The notes under the pieces are model-generated. The model had not been told where the DNA came from. It saw only the letters and a program-made list of their open reading frames with translations, and ran no database searches. A DNA stretch of 64,000 nucleotides, from the NCBI GenBank assembly GCA_015660965.1, contig JACTVG010000003.1, positions 171,044 to 235,043 of the forward strand, written 5' to 3'. Position 1 is the stretch's first letter. Every line of letters starts with the position of its first letter. The translations under genes and the position numbers were made by a program. Of the stretch, positions 47,057-56,799 are shown piece after piece. This DNA is from Methanoregulaceae archaeon (GTDB lineage Archaea > Halobacteriota > Methanomicrobia > Methanomicrobiales > Methanospirillaceae).

Positions 47057-47833
47057 GTGAAGGTAGAAAAACGTCAGTTGCAATTTGATCAAAAGCTTGA
47101 AGAAATGGGCATGAGGATCAAAGATGCCGATCAACTTAAAGTTAAAGAAGATGTTTTTGATGAGATTACTTTGCTTGCACTGTATCGTTTGGTTCATAAA
47201 AAATGGTTATCGGCGATTGGAGGTTCGATTAGTACTGGAAAGGAAGCGAACATTTTTTTCGGGGAGCGAGGTAATCTCAATGTCGCTATCAAAATTTACC
47301 GTATCCGTACAGCAAATTTCAATGCGATGAGTGAGTACATCGTTGGAGATCGTCGTTTCTCAAATGTGAAAAAAAATCGAAAAGATTTGGTCTTCGCATG
47401 GACTAAAAAGGAGTTTTCAAACCTTTCGCGTGCACAAGAAGTGGGAATTCCAGTACCAGAACCCCTTGTTTGGGATAGGAATATCCTTTTGATGTCGTTT
47501 TTAGGTGAGGGGGAGCGCCCCTATCCTCAATTAAGATTGGCTAAAATAATGGATCCTGAAAGTGTATACAAGCAACTCATTGAATGTATCGATACACTTT
47601 ACAACAAAGCAGAGCTTGTGCATGCCGATTTAAGCGAGTTCAATATATTATATGGTGACCGCCTTTATCTCATCGATATGGGTCAATCGGTTACTCGCGA
47701 TCATCCGAATGCCCTCAGGTATTTAATGCGGGATATCAAGAACATAAATCGGTACTTCCGAACTCGATGTGCAATTCAAGAGGATATTAAGATCTTCAGC
47801 AAAATAACCCACCTCGATACTATAGAGCCTTAA
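47057..47833 (+). CDS. rio1: RIO1-type serine protein kinase
   Basis: The 258-residue protein is an atypical kinase that acts in small ribosomal subunit maturation. Diagnostic motifs are GSISTGKEANIFFG (the RIO1 P-loop, about residue 56), VAIKIYR (catalytic Lys), the catalytic loop LVHADLSEFNILYG (about residue 195) and the metal-binding LIDMGQSVTRDHP. It uses a GTG start at 47057 without strong ribosome binding site. The KH-domain gene follows, the usual archaeal RIO1-Pno1 pair. Confidence 0.93.
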   Translation: MKVEKRQLQFDQKLEEMGMRIKDADQLKVKEDVFDEITLLALYRLVHKKWLSAIGGSISTGKEANIFFGERGNLNVAIKIYRIRTANFNAMSEYIVGDRRFSNVKKNRKDLVFAWTKKEFSNLSRAQEVGIPVPEPLVWDRNILLMSFLGEGERPYPQLRLAKIMDPESVYKQLIECIDTLYNKAELVHADLSEFNILYGDRLYLIDMGQSVTRDHPNALRYLMRDIKNINRYFRTRCAIQEDIKIFSKITHLDTIEP

Positions 47834-47934
47834 TAATTACTAAACAATACAATAGAGCAGATAAACACGTTCGGTGATAACAAAAGCTAGCAAAAACATA
47901 CTACCAAGGCCATACTTAAGTGAGGTGTTCTGTC

Positions 47935-48480
47935 ATGATGCAAGAGATCAAAGTTTCAGGTAACAGAATTGGTGCTCTAATTGGTAAAGGCGGTTCAACA
48001 AAGCGCGATCTTGAGACAAAATCCCAAACAATTCTCACAATTGATAGTAAGGAGGGGCTTGTTAAAATTGAAGCGTCTGACGAGAATGCAGTTTCTTTTC
48101 TTCGAACAATTGAAACAATCAATGCCATTAACCGTGGATTCTCACCCGAACGTGCGTTCGAACTTCTTGAGGATGAGGACCTCCTCTTAGATATAATTGA
48201 CCTTTCAGGAATGGCTGAGGGGGCCCACCACCTAGACAGATTGCGGGGCCGAATAATCGGAAAGGATGGGCGGGCACGGGAACAAATTGAAGACATGACC
48301 GACGTAGAAATATCAATATATGGAAAAACTGTTGCGCTAATTGGGTATCCCGAACAGTTAAAGGTTGCAAGAGCCGCTATTGACATGTTGATTGAGGGAG
48401 TACCTCACGAGAATGTTTTCGCATTTCTTGATAAAAAGAAGAAAGAGGCAAAACAGAACCTTATCAGTTATTATTATTGA
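47935..48480 (+). CDS. KH-domain rRNA processing protein (Pno1/Dim2-like)
   Basis: The 181-residue protein has two KH domains, each with the GxxG-type RNA loop: IGALIGKGGSTKRDLE (about residue 12) and LRGRIIGKDGRAREQIE (about residue 98). It is the archaeal relative of Pno1/Dim2, which works with RIO1 and Nob1 in 3' end processing of small-subunit rRNA. GAGGTG lies 8-13 bases upstream of ATG 47935; the frame opens at a GTG (47920) five codons earlier. A second ATG follows at once. Confidence 0.92.
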   Translation: MMQEIKVSGNRIGALIGKGGSTKRDLETKSQTILTIDSKEGLVKIEASDENAVSFLRTIETINAINRGFSPERAFELLEDEDLLLDIIDLSGMAEGAHHLDRLRGRIIGKDGRAREQIEDMTDVEISIYGKTVALIGYPEQLKVARAAIDMLIEGVPHENVFAFLDKKKKEAKQNLISYYY

Positions 48481-48612
48481 TTGAAAATTAGAGTGAAAAA
48501 CGAAGAGTGAATAAAAAAGATTTGTTCGAGGAGATATTTACTCGGTGTATTTTCTGATTCATAAATACACACTCCAAAAAACACCTTTTGTGTGAAGTAG
48601 GGTGGTTAAAAA

Positions 48613-50775
48613 ATGCGTCTAAGCGAGTTGCCAATACCAGAAAATCTTCGCTATCAACTTACGACTGCTGGAATTATTGAGCTATACCCACCGCAAATAG
48701 AATGTGTCCAAAAAGGATTGTTTGAGAGAGAGAATCTGCTCATTGCAATCCCCACTGCAAGTGGAAAGACCTTAGTTGCTGAAATGGCTATGCACCACCA
48801 CATTGCAGACGGGGGTAAGTGCCTTTATATTGTTCCACTAAAAGCGCTTGCATCAGAAAAGTACAATGAGTTCGGTAATAAAGGTGTGAAAGTTGGTATC
48901 TCAACAGGGGACTTCGACAGACGAGACGATAATCTCGGAAAAAATGATATTATTGTTGCCACATCCGAAAAAGTGGATTCACTTCTGCGCAACAATACTC
49001 CTTGGCTGACTAATATCACCCTTCTTGTAATTGATGAAATTCATCTTATCGATTCTCCAGATCGGGGCCCTACACTTGAAATGGTAATAGCAAAAATGCG
49101 GTATAAAAATCCGTTTTTACATATAATAGCACTCTCAGCAACAATCGGAAATACGCAAATTCTCGCTGACTGGCTTAATGCGAAACTTATCACTAGCAAT
49201 TGGCGCCCTGTTGATCTTCACGAGGGGGTATTCTATGGAAATGTAATCCATTTTAAACATGGCGAGCGTTCTGTAAAAGTTGTTTCACGGAACTATGATG
49301 ATCTAAATCTTTGTTTAGACACAATTGAAGAGGGAGGACAGTGCCTCGTCTTTGTATCCTCTCGAAAAAATGCCGAAGCTTTTGCAAAACGAGCGGCGTC
49401 TGCAATCAAACTTAAATCTTCCGCACTTGGGGAATTCGTGGTTCGTCTCGAATCTATTGCAGATACAGAGTTGGACAAGACACTTGCTTTGTGTGTATCA
49501 AACGGAGCTGCATTTCACCATGCTGGATTGCGTCGTGAGGCGAGAGCAATTGTTGAAGAGGGGTTCCGCAAAGGATTAATCAAATGTATTTCATCTACGC
49601 CCACGCTTGCAGCAGGCCTTAATTTGCCCGCTCGGAGAGTCGTTATTCGTGATTACCTCCGATTTTCTACGGCAGAGGGTATGCAACCTATTCCCGTTCG
49701 TGAATATCATCAGATGGCGGGGAGAGCCGGGCGCCCCCACCTTGATCCATATGGAGAGGCTGTTTTAATCGCTAAAGATGAGGGGATGGTAGAAGATCTC
49801 TTTGATTGGTATATCAACGCGTTACCAGAAGAGGTGCATTCAAAATTGGCAGAACGGTCTGCTCTGTATACACATGTTCTTTCTCTAATCGCAGCGGGAT
49901 TTACACAAACTTGTGGCGAGCTTGCAGCATTTATGGAAAGAACATTCTATGCTCATGAACATAAAAAGGGGCGACTGATTCAAAGAACTGTCAACGCGGC
50001 GCTCGCGTTTCTTGCTGAATCAGATATGATTGTTGAAGTTGGGGAACATATCGGTGCAACAGAATTCGGAGCCGTTGTTTCGCGACTATACATTGATCCT
50101 CGAAGTGCTGAAATGATTGTTCGCCAATTGCATGCGCATAGTAATTATTCGGATTTGGGGGTTCTACAATTAGTCTGCAGTACACCAGACATGCCAAATC
50201 TCTATGTTCGTAATTCTGATGTAGGAGTATTATTGCGTGTGATTGAGAAAAAGGGGAACCTTTTGTGGATTGATCCACCAGAAGATCCAGATGAGATCGA
50301 GACTTTTTATCGGTCTCTTAAGACCGCACTTCTCCTATCGGATTGGATAGATGAGCTTTCGGATGAGAAGATCTGTGAGAGATATTCTGTAGGGCCTGGT
50401 GACATATTTGGAATGGTGGAAAACGTAAATTGGCTCCTTCATGCAAGTTCCGAGCTCGCTCGAATGTTTAAACCATCACTTCGTCCTTCAACACGCGAGC
50501 TCGAGATATGCATGAGATATGGAATTCGTCGCGAACTCCTTCCATTAGTTAAGTTGCGAGGGGTGGGTCGCGTTCGAGCCCGGAGGTTGTATAATCTTGG
50601 CATTACAACACCCGAAGCAATTTTGAATGCGGGGATTGAAGAAATTAGTAGATTTCTTGGTAGAGGTATATCTGAGCAAATCTTTGAACAACTCACAACA
50701 AAAAAAAGAACAAAAAAGACCGAGAGCGGGGATTTGTCTGATGAACAACAATCATCTCTTCTTTACTTTGGATAA
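48613..50775 (+). CDS. hel308: Hel308 3'-5' DNA helicase
   Basis: The 720-residue superfamily 2 helicase acts at stalled replication forks. Visible motifs: Q-like LYPPQIECV, motif [17 protein letters not shown] (about residue 48), motif [10 protein letters not shown], motif [11 protein letters not shown], motif [14 protein letters not shown], a winged helix and ratchet domain, and a C-terminal helix-hairpin-helix [18 protein letters not shown]. Length is normal for the archaeal family. The stop overlaps the cgi121 start by one base, the usual archaeal arrangement. Confidence 0.95.
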   Translation: MRLSELPIPENLRYQLTTAGIIELYPPQIECVQKGLFERENLLIAIPTASGKTLVAEMAMHHHIADGGKCLYIVPLKALASEKYNEFGNKGVKVGISTGDFDRRDDNLGKNDIIVATSEKVDSLLRNNTPWLTNITLLVIDEIHLIDSPDRGPTLEMVIAKMRYKNPFLHIIALSATIGNTQILADWLNAKLITSNWRPVDLHEGVFYGNVIHFKHGERSVKVVSRNYDDLNLCLDTIEEGGQCLVFVSSRKNAEAFAKRAASAIKLKSSALGEFVVRLESIADTELDKTLALCVSNGAAFHHAGLRREARAIVEEGFRKGLIKCISSTPTLAAGLNLPARRVVIRDYLRFSTAEGMQPIPVREYHQMAGRAGRPHLDPYGEAVLIAKDEGMVEDLFDWYINALPEEVHSKLAERSALYTHVLSLIAAGFTQTCGELAAFMERTFYAHEHKKGRLIQRTVNAALAFLAESDMIVEVGEHIGATEFGAVVSRLYIDPRSAEMIVRQLHAHSNYSDLGVLQLVCSTPDMPNLYVRNSDVGVLLRVIEKKGNLLWIDPPEDPDEIETFYRSLKTALLLSDWIDELSDEKICERYSVGPGDIFGMVENVNWLLHASSELARMFKPSLRPSTRELEICMRYGIRRELLPLVKLRGVGRVRARRLYNLGITTPEAILNAGIEEISRFLGRGISEQIFEQLTTKKRTKKTESGDLSDEQQSSLLYFG

Positions 50776-51302
50776 TGTATATGGATACAGTTGAACCCAC
50801 TTTTGAAATCAGGACCGCCACCTTTTGTGTTAAAAATCGTGAAACTTTTCTGTATACATTACGACAGATTGCACGAGACCATGAAACGACGATTGTCTGT
50901 TTTGATGCAAATTTACTTGTTGGAAGACAACATGCAGAGGCTGCAATGTATCATGCAGTGCGATCATTTTATGGGGAAGCGACCATTGCAAACTCTCTTG
51001 AGATGGAAGCGCTACTTTATGCTTCTGGTACCCGACAGTGCTCCTCCGCCACCAGGTTTGGAGTTCATAATGGAGAGAACAACTCATATGTTTGCTGTTG
51101 CCCACCTCGAAAAAATGTTTGGATCGCTCTCCTGCAATTAATGACATTTGAGGATACGGGGTGGGATTCTCTAGATTCTGAAAAGCGATCGCGGTTAAAA
51201 ATTCTTTTTTCGATTTCTGATGAGGAATTGAGCACTGTTGGGGAGTTGCGATTTTCTGACCTTGTTCTTGAGCGAGTGGCTCTTCTCGAGGTCTATCGTT
51301 AA
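50775..51302 (+). CDS. cgi121: KEOPS complex subunit Cgi121
   Basis: The 175-residue protein matches the Cgi121 family, the regulatory subunit that binds Bud32 and the tRNA 3' end in the KEOPS complex making t6A37. Recognisable features are FDANLLVGRQHAEAAMYHAV near residue 45 and NSLEMEALLYASGTRQCSSA near 75. The ATG at 50775 overlaps the hel308 stop; a second ATG is two codons on. The pairing with hel308 is known from other Euryarchaeota. No other KEOPS gene lies in the window. Confidence 0.85.
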   Translation: MYMDTVEPTFEIRTATFCVKNRETFLYTLRQIARDHETTIVCFDANLLVGRQHAEAAMYHAVRSFYGEATIANSLEMEALLYASGTRQCSSATRFGVHNGENNSYVCCCPPRKNVWIALLQLMTFEDTGWDSLDSEKRSRLKILFSISDEELSTVGELRFSDLVLERVALLEVYR

Positions 51303-51409
51303 CAAAAATTTTTAATTTATTTAGGCAACAAAATTATCAATAAAAAATTTTTCCATTTGGGGGGGGGATCTTTTAAAAAATACGTTAATGTTTGCAGGGG
51401 ATATATCAC

Positions 51410-51898
51410 CTATTTTGCAGCATGCGATAGAATGTGGGTAATTTCTGGAATAATAAGTTGATTTGTTGCAAGTTTTACAGCTGCGTTTGATCCCGGTATA
51501 CAAAAAATTACACATTTTCTGTAGATCCCAGCAATGGCACGAGATAACATCGCTGCTGTTCCAATTTCTTCATAACTTTTAAAGCGGAATAGTTCCCCAA
51601 AACCATCGATTACTTTTTCAAGGATGGGTTTTACCGCTTCAATCGTGATATCGTCGGAGGTTAGTCCCGTTCCACCATTAACAATAATACAATTTGCATG
51701 ATGCGTTGCTTTCATAAGCTCTGATTTTATTGCGTCAAGGTTATCTTTTACAACAGCATAATACCCAACAGAGTGCCCCGAAGCTTTAACCAGTTCACAT
51801 ATTATCATACCACTAGAGTCTGTTTCTGGGGTTCTCGTACTAGAGACCGTAATAATACCAATTATAACGTTAATTTGTTGAATGTGCTCATTTTTCAT
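51410..51898 (-). CDS. moaB: MoaB/MogA-family molybdenum cofactor protein
   Basis: The 162-residue protein adenylylates molybdopterin before metal insertion, needed for formylmethanofuran dehydrogenase in methanogens. Motifs are GIITVSSTRTPETDSSG near the N-terminus, CIIVNGGTGLTSDDITIEAV (about residue 68) and the C-terminal FCIPGSNAAVKLA. It has the single MPT-binding domain and normal length. It faces cgi121 tail to tail and is divergent from the probable origin. Confidence 0.93.
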   Translation of the reverse strand: MKNEHIQQINVIIGIITVSSTRTPETDSSGMIICELVKASGHSVGYYAVVKDNLDAIKSELMKATHHANCIIVNGGTGLTSDDITIEAVKPILEKVIDGFGELFRFKSYEEIGTAAMLSRAIAGIYRKCVIFCIPGSNAAVKLATNQLIIPEITHILSHAAK

Positions 51899-51980
51899 AG
51901 TAATAAACGTATTGCTTATTGATAGTTAATAAAAGCGAGAGTTTGCCGTCCTTTTTGCAAATTGTCTTCAAAATACTAAG

Positions 51981-52003
51981 ACCCCTTTGTTTCCACTGGA
52001 ACT
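51981..52003 (-). promoter_or_regulatory. Origin recognition box 1
   Basis: On the minus strand this reads TTCCAGTGGAAAC, three A, then GGGGT, almost the exact full-length ORB bound by archaeal Orc1/Cdc6 including the G-rich element touched by the AAA domain. Confidence 0.85.
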
Positions 52004-52213
52004 TTAATTTACTCTTTGTTTAATTTAATTGGGGTAATTTATTACAGAACTGAAAGAGGACTAAAGATTAATTTCAACTTAAGTTATATACCATTATTTT
52101 ATAAATTTAATTTACTTATTGAAATGACTTTCGATAAGTATATATATAATTAAAATATACCTAAGAATGCCAGTATTATAAAAAAGAGATTAATCGTTAA
52201 AAAGCAAATTAAA

Positions 52214-52236
52214 AGTCCACAAGAAACGAAGGGGTC
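52214..52236 (+). promoter_or_regulatory. Origin recognition box 2
   Basis: TCCACAAGAAAC followed by GAA and GGGGTC keeps the outer core bases, the GAAACGAA part and the complete G element of an ORB. It points toward orc1/cdc6, opposite to box 1. Confidence 0.75.
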
Positions 52237-52364
52237 CCTAGGTAGCATAAAAATTTTATTTAATTCAAAAACGATGTATTAATCAAAAAAGATTGAATTT
52301 ATATAAAAGAGTTAAAATTGGCACGATTCATTCATTTTTGATAAAATACGTTCATTTTATAGAT

Positions 52365-52386
52365 ATTCCATCGGAAACCACCGGGT
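52365..52386 (+). promoter_or_regulatory. Origin recognition box 3 (weaker)
   Basis: ATTCCATCGGAAAC followed by CACCGGGTT matches the core with two changes and has a shortened G element. It has the same orientation as box 2 and lies 68 bases before the orc1/cdc6 start, where it could also serve autoregulation. Confidence 0.6.
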
Positions 52387-52453
52387 TTATAAGTAGGACA
52401 AACGATCACCTTTTTTATTTCCAACCGCGAAGTCTCAGCTCCACAGTGAAGTT

Positions 52454-53746
52454 ATGTCAAATAAAGAAGATATGTCAACAGGATTATTTCAAAAATATTT
52501 GTCAAGTAATAGAATATTTAAAGATCGAGAGGTACTTAGGCACTCATATCGTCCGCAAGTGTTACCCCATAGAAAACCTCAGATCGACGAAATCGCCGCT
52601 ATTCTTGCCCCATCATTACGTAATGAAACACCTTCAAATATTTTGGTTTATGGAAAAACAGGAACTGGGAAAACAGCATGTGCAAGGTATGTGGGGATGG
52701 AGCTAGAAAAGGCAAGTCATAATATGGGTACCCTATGTAGAATTGTGCATCTTAACTGTGAGGTAATAGATACACAATACCGTGTCCTTGCTCAAATTGC
52801 AAAATGTCTTTATGGTGAAGATGAGCTAGGAAGTGATAAATCACGAACCCACATCCCGATGACAGGTTGGCCAACAGATCAAGTATACACAGAACTAAAA
52901 AATCAGTTGGATTCTGGTGGGGGGGTTTTAGTCATTGTTCTTGACGAGATCGATAAACTTGTTAAAAAAAGTGGTGATGATACGCTTTACAACCTTACGC
53001 GAATCAATTCCGATCTAAAAAATTCTAAAGTAAGTATAATTGGAATATCTAACGATTTGAGCTTCAAGGATTTTCTCGATCCCCGTGTTCTCTCTTCGCT
53101 CTCTGAGGAAGAACTTGTCTTCCCGCCCTATAACGCACCACAACTAGTTGATATCCTTACCCAGCGTGCTGAAACCGCGTTTATTCCAGGAGCAATTTCT
53201 GAAGGAGTAATTCCACTTTGTTCCGCTCTTGCTGCCCAAGAACACGGAGATGCACGGCGTGCACTTGACTTACTTAGGATCTCTGGTGAATTAGCAGACC
53301 GCGACGAATCTTTAAAAGTGACGGAAGAACACGTTAAACAAGCTCAAGCTAAGATCGAAACCGACAGTATGATCGAATGTATATCTACACTACCTACACA
53401 GAGTAAATTAATATTATATTCGATGCTTATCCTTGAGCAACTTGGACAGAATATCTTTACGAGCGGAGAAGTCTCACGTATATATCAGGACCTCGCACCA
53501 ACTATCGAGCTTGATGTACTCACCCATCGCCGCATCACCGATCTGATCTCCGAACTGAATATGTTGGGGGTAATCAACACTCGTGTTGTAAGTCGCGGGA
53601 GATATGGTCGTACAAAGGAGATGTGGTTTGATTCCAATACAAACAAAATCCGTGAAGTGGTTCTTAAAGATCCGCGTTTGAACGGATTAAAAGATCTCAA
53701 TGTAAGTCAGATGGAATCAAAATGGATGAAAACTTGGTTCAGGTGA
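52454..53746 (+). CDS. Orc1/Cdc6 replication initiator
   Basis: The 430-residue AAA+ protein binds origin boxes and loads MCM. It has Walker A VYGKTGTGKTACARYV (about residue 73), Walker B VIVLDEIDKL (about 158), sensor 1 IIGISNDLSF, sensor 2 HGDARRALDLLR and a C-terminal winged helix (about 330-420, ISELNMLGVINTRVVSRGRYG). Two in-frame ATGs lie at codons 1 and 7; I keep the first. Its position next to origin boxes identifies it as the cognate initiator. The Lrp gene follows after six bases. Confidence 0.95.
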   Translation: MSNKEDMSTGLFQKYLSSNRIFKDREVLRHSYRPQVLPHRKPQIDEIAAILAPSLRNETPSNILVYGKTGTGKTACARYVGMELEKASHNMGTLCRIVHLNCEVIDTQYRVLAQIAKCLYGEDELGSDKSRTHIPMTGWPTDQVYTELKNQLDSGGGVLVIVLDEIDKLVKKSGDDTLYNLTRINSDLKNSKVSIIGISNDLSFKDFLDPRVLSSLSEEELVFPPYNAPQLVDILTQRAETAFIPGAISEGVIPLCSALAAQEHGDARRALDLLRISGELADRDESLKVTEEHVKQAQAKIETDSMIECISTLPTQSKLILYSMLILEQLGQNIFTSGEVSRIYQDLAPTIELDVLTHRRITDLISELNMLGVINTRVVSRGRYGRTKEMWFDSNTNKIREVVLKDPRLNGLKDLNVSQMESKWMKTWFR

Positions 53747-53752
53747 CATGCA

Positions 53753-54244
53753 ATGGATGACAAAGATCTCGAAATTCTCCGAATTCTTGAAGAGAATAGC
53801 CGACTAACTGCTGATGAAATTGCAACTATGACAAAGATATCTCTTAAAGAACTTGAGAACCGGATACATGCACTTGAAAATGCAAGGGTTATTAGAAAAT
53901 ACACTACGGTAATCAATTGGGAGAAAGTCGGTAACGGAGAAGTATCTGCAATAATTGAACTTAAAGTCAGCCCGGAAAGGGATTTCGGTTACGATCGGAT
54001 TGCTGAACGCCTTTCGCGGTTTAACGAAGTAAAAAGCTTACGTTTATTAACGGGCACTTATGACCTCCAATTGCTTGTCACAGGAAAAAATATGCAGGAT
54101 GTTTCACGGTTTGTTTCGGAACACATCGCACCAATGGATAGGATCCGTGAGACAGCCACACACATTATAATGAAATCATATAAAGAAAATGGCAATACAC
54201 TCTTTGAGCAACAAGAAACAGAACGCCTTCCTTTTTCTTTTTAG
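53753..54244 (+). CDS. Lrp/AsnC family transcriptional regulator
   Basis: The 163-residue protein has the N-terminal winged helix (LEILRILEENSRLTADEIATM, about residues 5-60) and a C-terminal RAM ligand-binding domain (about 75-150) with RLSRFNEVKSLRLLTGTYDL. GGTGA precedes the ATG by six bases. Such proteins sense amino acids. Gene order orc1-lrp-aminotransferase, with nine bases to the aminotransferase, suggests it controls the latter and responds to its substrate. Confidence 0.9.
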   Translation: MDDKDLEILRILEENSRLTADEIATMTKISLKELENRIHALENARVIRKYTTVINWEKVGNGEVSAIIELKVSPERDFGYDRIAERLSRFNEVKSLRLLTGTYDLQLLVTGKNMQDVSRFVSEHIAPMDRIRETATHIIMKSYKENGNTLFEQQETERLPFSF

Positions 54245-54253
54245 GGTGCTGTA

Positions 54254-55411
54254 ATGAAAGACCCAATCTCCAAACGTGCATACGTCATCCCCCCCTCGGG
54301 AATACGAAAATTTTTCGATCTCGCTGTAACAATGGAAGGCGTTATCTCTCTCGGTGTAGGAGAACCCGATTTCACAACACCTTGGAAAATTTGCGAATCG
54401 AGCATCTATTCAATCGAACAAGGGACGACATCTTATACTTCCAACAAGGGGCTCCACTCCTTAAGGGAAGCCCTTTCCCGGTATCTTTTACAACATTACA
54501 ATCTTAGGTATAACTGCGATACTGAGATTATCATTACAACCGGTGTTTCAGAGGCCCTGGATTTATCAATAAGAGCGATTGTTGATCCCGGGGACGAGGT
54601 TCTTATTGCCCAGCCTAGTTATGTATCGTATGGGCCATGTGTGACCCTTGCCGGAGGGACTCCGGTGTCTGTTGAATGTACAGAAGCGGACAATTTTAAA
54701 ATCAATGTCGAAAGACTTGAACAAAAACTCACAAAAAAGACAAAAGCAGTTATTATCAATTATCCAAACAACCCGACAGGGGCGGTATTGAGAGGCAAGG
54801 ATCTTGAACAAATTGCAGATTTTGTGATTGACAACGATCTCTTCCTCATTAGTGATGAGGTGTATGCCGAACTCACATACGAAGGACAACATACCGCTGC
54901 AGCTATAGTAGGTAACCTGTGGGAAAGAACCGTTACCTTAAATGGCTTTTCAAAAGCGTTTGCAATGACCGGTTGGCGTATTGGATATCTTTGTGCCCCA
55001 CAGAAAATTTGCGAGGCCGCTCTCAAAATCCATCAGTACACAATGTTGTGTGCTCCGGTAATGGGACAGGTTGCAGCACTTGAAGCGCTCCGCTCAGCCG
55101 AAGATGAAAAAAATGCTATGGTGAACGAGTATAGGCTTAGGCGCAATATGTTTGTTGCAGGACTCAATCGTATTGGGCTCCAATGCCATGTTCCTGAGGG
55201 CGCATTTTATGCATTTCCTTCAGTCAAGAGTACAGGTCTTTCCGATACAGATTTTGCAGAACGCCTATTGAAAGAATATCAAGTGGCGGTTGTACCTGGC
55301 AGCGTCTTTGGAGTTGGTGGCGAAAATCATTTGAGATGCGCCTACGCGGTTTCAAGAAAAGATCTATCTGAGGCCCTATCACGGATGGGGACGTTTATTT
55401 CACAACTTTAA
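54254..55411 (+). CDS. Class I PLP-dependent aminotransferase
   Basis: The 385-residue enzyme is of the aspartate/aromatic aminotransferase subgroup I-gamma. Features are ISLGVGEPDFTTPW, YTSNKGLHSLREALSRYL, VIINYPNNPTGAVL and the PLP lysine in NGFSKAFAMTGWRIGYLCAP (about residue 235), with the carboxylate-binding Arg in LRCAYAVSRKDLSEAL. The substrate cannot be told from sequence; many archaea use this type for aspartate or aromatic amino acids. It is co-transcribed with the Lrp regulator. Confidence 0.92.
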   Translation: MKDPISKRAYVIPPSGIRKFFDLAVTMEGVISLGVGEPDFTTPWKICESSIYSIEQGTTSYTSNKGLHSLREALSRYLLQHYNLRYNCDTEIIITTGVSEALDLSIRAIVDPGDEVLIAQPSYVSYGPCVTLAGGTPVSVECTEADNFKINVERLEQKLTKKTKAVIINYPNNPTGAVLRGKDLEQIADFVIDNDLFLISDEVYAELTYEGQHTAAAIVGNLWERTVTLNGFSKAFAMTGWRIGYLCAPQKICEAALKIHQYTMLCAPVMGQVAALEALRSAEDEKNAMVNEYRLRRNMFVAGLNRIGLQCHVPEGAFYAFPSVKSTGLSDTDFAERLLKEYQVAVVPGSVFGVGGENHLRCAYAVSRKDLSEALSRMGTFISQL

Positions 55412-55591
55412 ATATTAAAAAATATCTTCCGCTTTTTGTGAATATTAACGACCTCTTAAAATAACTTTGTTTAATTTAAAGAGGTTCTGCATCATGGTCT
55501 TATCAGTCCTATCTTTCTATGACGTCTCATATGGCCCTCATTATTAGGGATATTTTATTTCTCAATTCAACCAACATTAGTTGATATCTTA

Positions 55592-56605
55592 ATGAGCTGT
55601 ACGATTATTGTTGGTGGATTTTTTGGAGATGAAGGGAAGGGCAAGGTCGTTGCCCACATCGCCCACAAAGATAAACCTGTTATTATCTCTCGAGGGGGTG
55701 TAGGCCCGAATGCCGGTCACACTGTTCAAGTCGGTAACAAAGAATATGGTGTTCGGATGGTGCCATCCGGCTTTGTATACAAAGATGCAAAGCTTTGTAT
55801 TGGGAGTGGGGTACTCGTTGACCCCCGGGTTCTGAAACACGAGGTAGAAAGTCTCGGCGTGAAAGGACGCGTCTTTGTTGATTTTCGCTGTGGAGTCATT
55901 ACGGAAGATCATATATCACGCGATAAGGGAAGTACACATCTTGCAAAAAAAATAGGTAGTACCGGATCAGGGTGTGGGCCAGCAAACGCAGACCGGGTGA
56001 TGCGCCTCTCTCCACAAGCAAAGGACATACCTGAACTTGCAGAGTATCTCCTTGATGTGCCAAAGGCGATTGATGGTGCACTAAAAAAAGAAGAAGTTGT
56101 TTTGCTCGAAGGAACACAAGGATTTGGCATCTCACTCTATTACGGAACTTACCCCTTTGTTACTAGTAAGGACACATCAGCATCGCAAATTGCGGCTGAT
56201 AATGGGGTGGGACCTACCAAGATCGATGATGTAATAGTTGTTTTCAAAGCATATCCAACACGAGTCGGTGAAGGTCCATTCTTCACTGAAATGTCCGCAG
56301 AGAAATCAGACGCAATGGGAATCCAGGAATTTGGTACGGTTACTCACCGTAAACGTAGAATTGGGAGTTGGGATGGAGAAATGGCCAAATATTCAGCGAT
56401 GATTAATGGGTGTACTAAAGCAGCGATTACTGGTATTGATCGTATAGATAAGGCATGTTTTGGCTTAACAGAATTTGGGAAACTTAGTAAAAAAGCAAAA
56501 GATTTCGTGAAAAACGCGGAAAACGATATTGGTTGCCCGGTAGTCCTTATTTCTACGGGGCCTGAGCTTTCTCAGATCATTGATTTGAGGGATGAATATT
56601 CATGA
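55592..56605 (+). CDS. purA: Adenylosuccinate synthetase, archaeal short form
   Basis: The 337-residue GTP-dependent enzyme joins IMP and aspartate in AMP synthesis. It starts CTIIVGGFFGDEGKGKVVAH with the P-loop, and has VISRGGVGPNAGHTVQVG, LEGTQGFGISLYYGTYPF and HRKRRIGSWDG. The length is that of archaeal PurA, about 90 residues shorter than the bacterial one. A 180-base gap precedes it with an inverted repeat (ACCTCTT 55451-55457, AAGAGGT 55479-55485). Its stop overlaps the next start as ATGA. Confidence 0.95.
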   Translation: MSCTIIVGGFFGDEGKGKVVAHIAHKDKPVIISRGGVGPNAGHTVQVGNKEYGVRMVPSGFVYKDAKLCIGSGVLVDPRVLKHEVESLGVKGRVFVDFRCGVITEDHISRDKGSTHLAKKIGSTGSGCGPANADRVMRLSPQAKDIPELAEYLLDVPKAIDGALKKEEVVLLEGTQGFGISLYYGTYPFVTSKDTSASQIAADNGVGPTKIDDVIVVFKAYPTRVGEGPFFTEMSAEKSDAMGIQEFGTVTHRKRRIGSWDGEMAKYSAMINGCTKAAITGIDRIDKACFGLTEFGKLSKKAKDFVKNAENDIGCPVVLISTGPELSQIIDLRDEYS

Positions 56606-56784
56606 GACGTACTTTATTGGACATTCTTTGTTGTCCCGTTTGTAAAGGCGAACTGACTCTTAGTGTTGCTGAGGAAAACGAACGCGAGATCGTTGAAGGG
56701 ACACTCACCTGCGTGCGGTGTAATGTCGTTTATCCGATACACGAGGGTATTCCCAATCTTCTGCCTCAGAATACCATTGAATAA
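56602..56784 (+). CDS. Trm112-like zinc-ribbon protein
   Basis: The 60-residue protein is a zinc ribbon: LLDILCCPVCKGELTLSV with the first cysteine pair, TCVRCNVVYPIHEGIPNLLP with the second. This is the Trm112/YcaR pattern; archaeal Trm112 activates several tRNA, rRNA and protein methyltransferases by heterodimer formation. Its ATG overlaps the purA stop, so it is translated with purA. The specific partner is not evident. Confidence 0.85.
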   Translation: MRRTLLDILCCPVCKGELTLSVAEENEREIVEGTLTCVRCNVVYPIHEGIPNLLPQNTIE

Positions 56785-56799
56785 AAAGGTGTTCGAATA

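Larger units (their letters stand above)
51899..52453. other. Probable replication origin (oriC) upstream of orc1/cdc6
   Basis: This 555-base gene-free stretch before orc1/cdc6 contains three matches to archaeal origin recognition boxes. The first two are inverted and flank about 210 bases of very AT-rich DNA (52004-52213), the expected unwinding element; the third lies between that and the gene. I read the boxes by eye against the known ORB consensus, a TTCCAGTGGAAAC core followed by a G-run. An overlapping frame from 52293 is not considered coding. Confidence 0.8.

Noticed and set aside
51359..51367. Run of nine G between cgi121 and moaB
   Set aside because: It lies outside genes, between two convergent genes, so phase variation of a protein is unlikely.
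52293..52706. A 137-codon frame overlapping the start of orc1/cdc6 and box 3 of the origin
   Set aside because: It is in a different frame from the clear Orc1/Cdc6 protein, shows no domain, and runs through the origin region.
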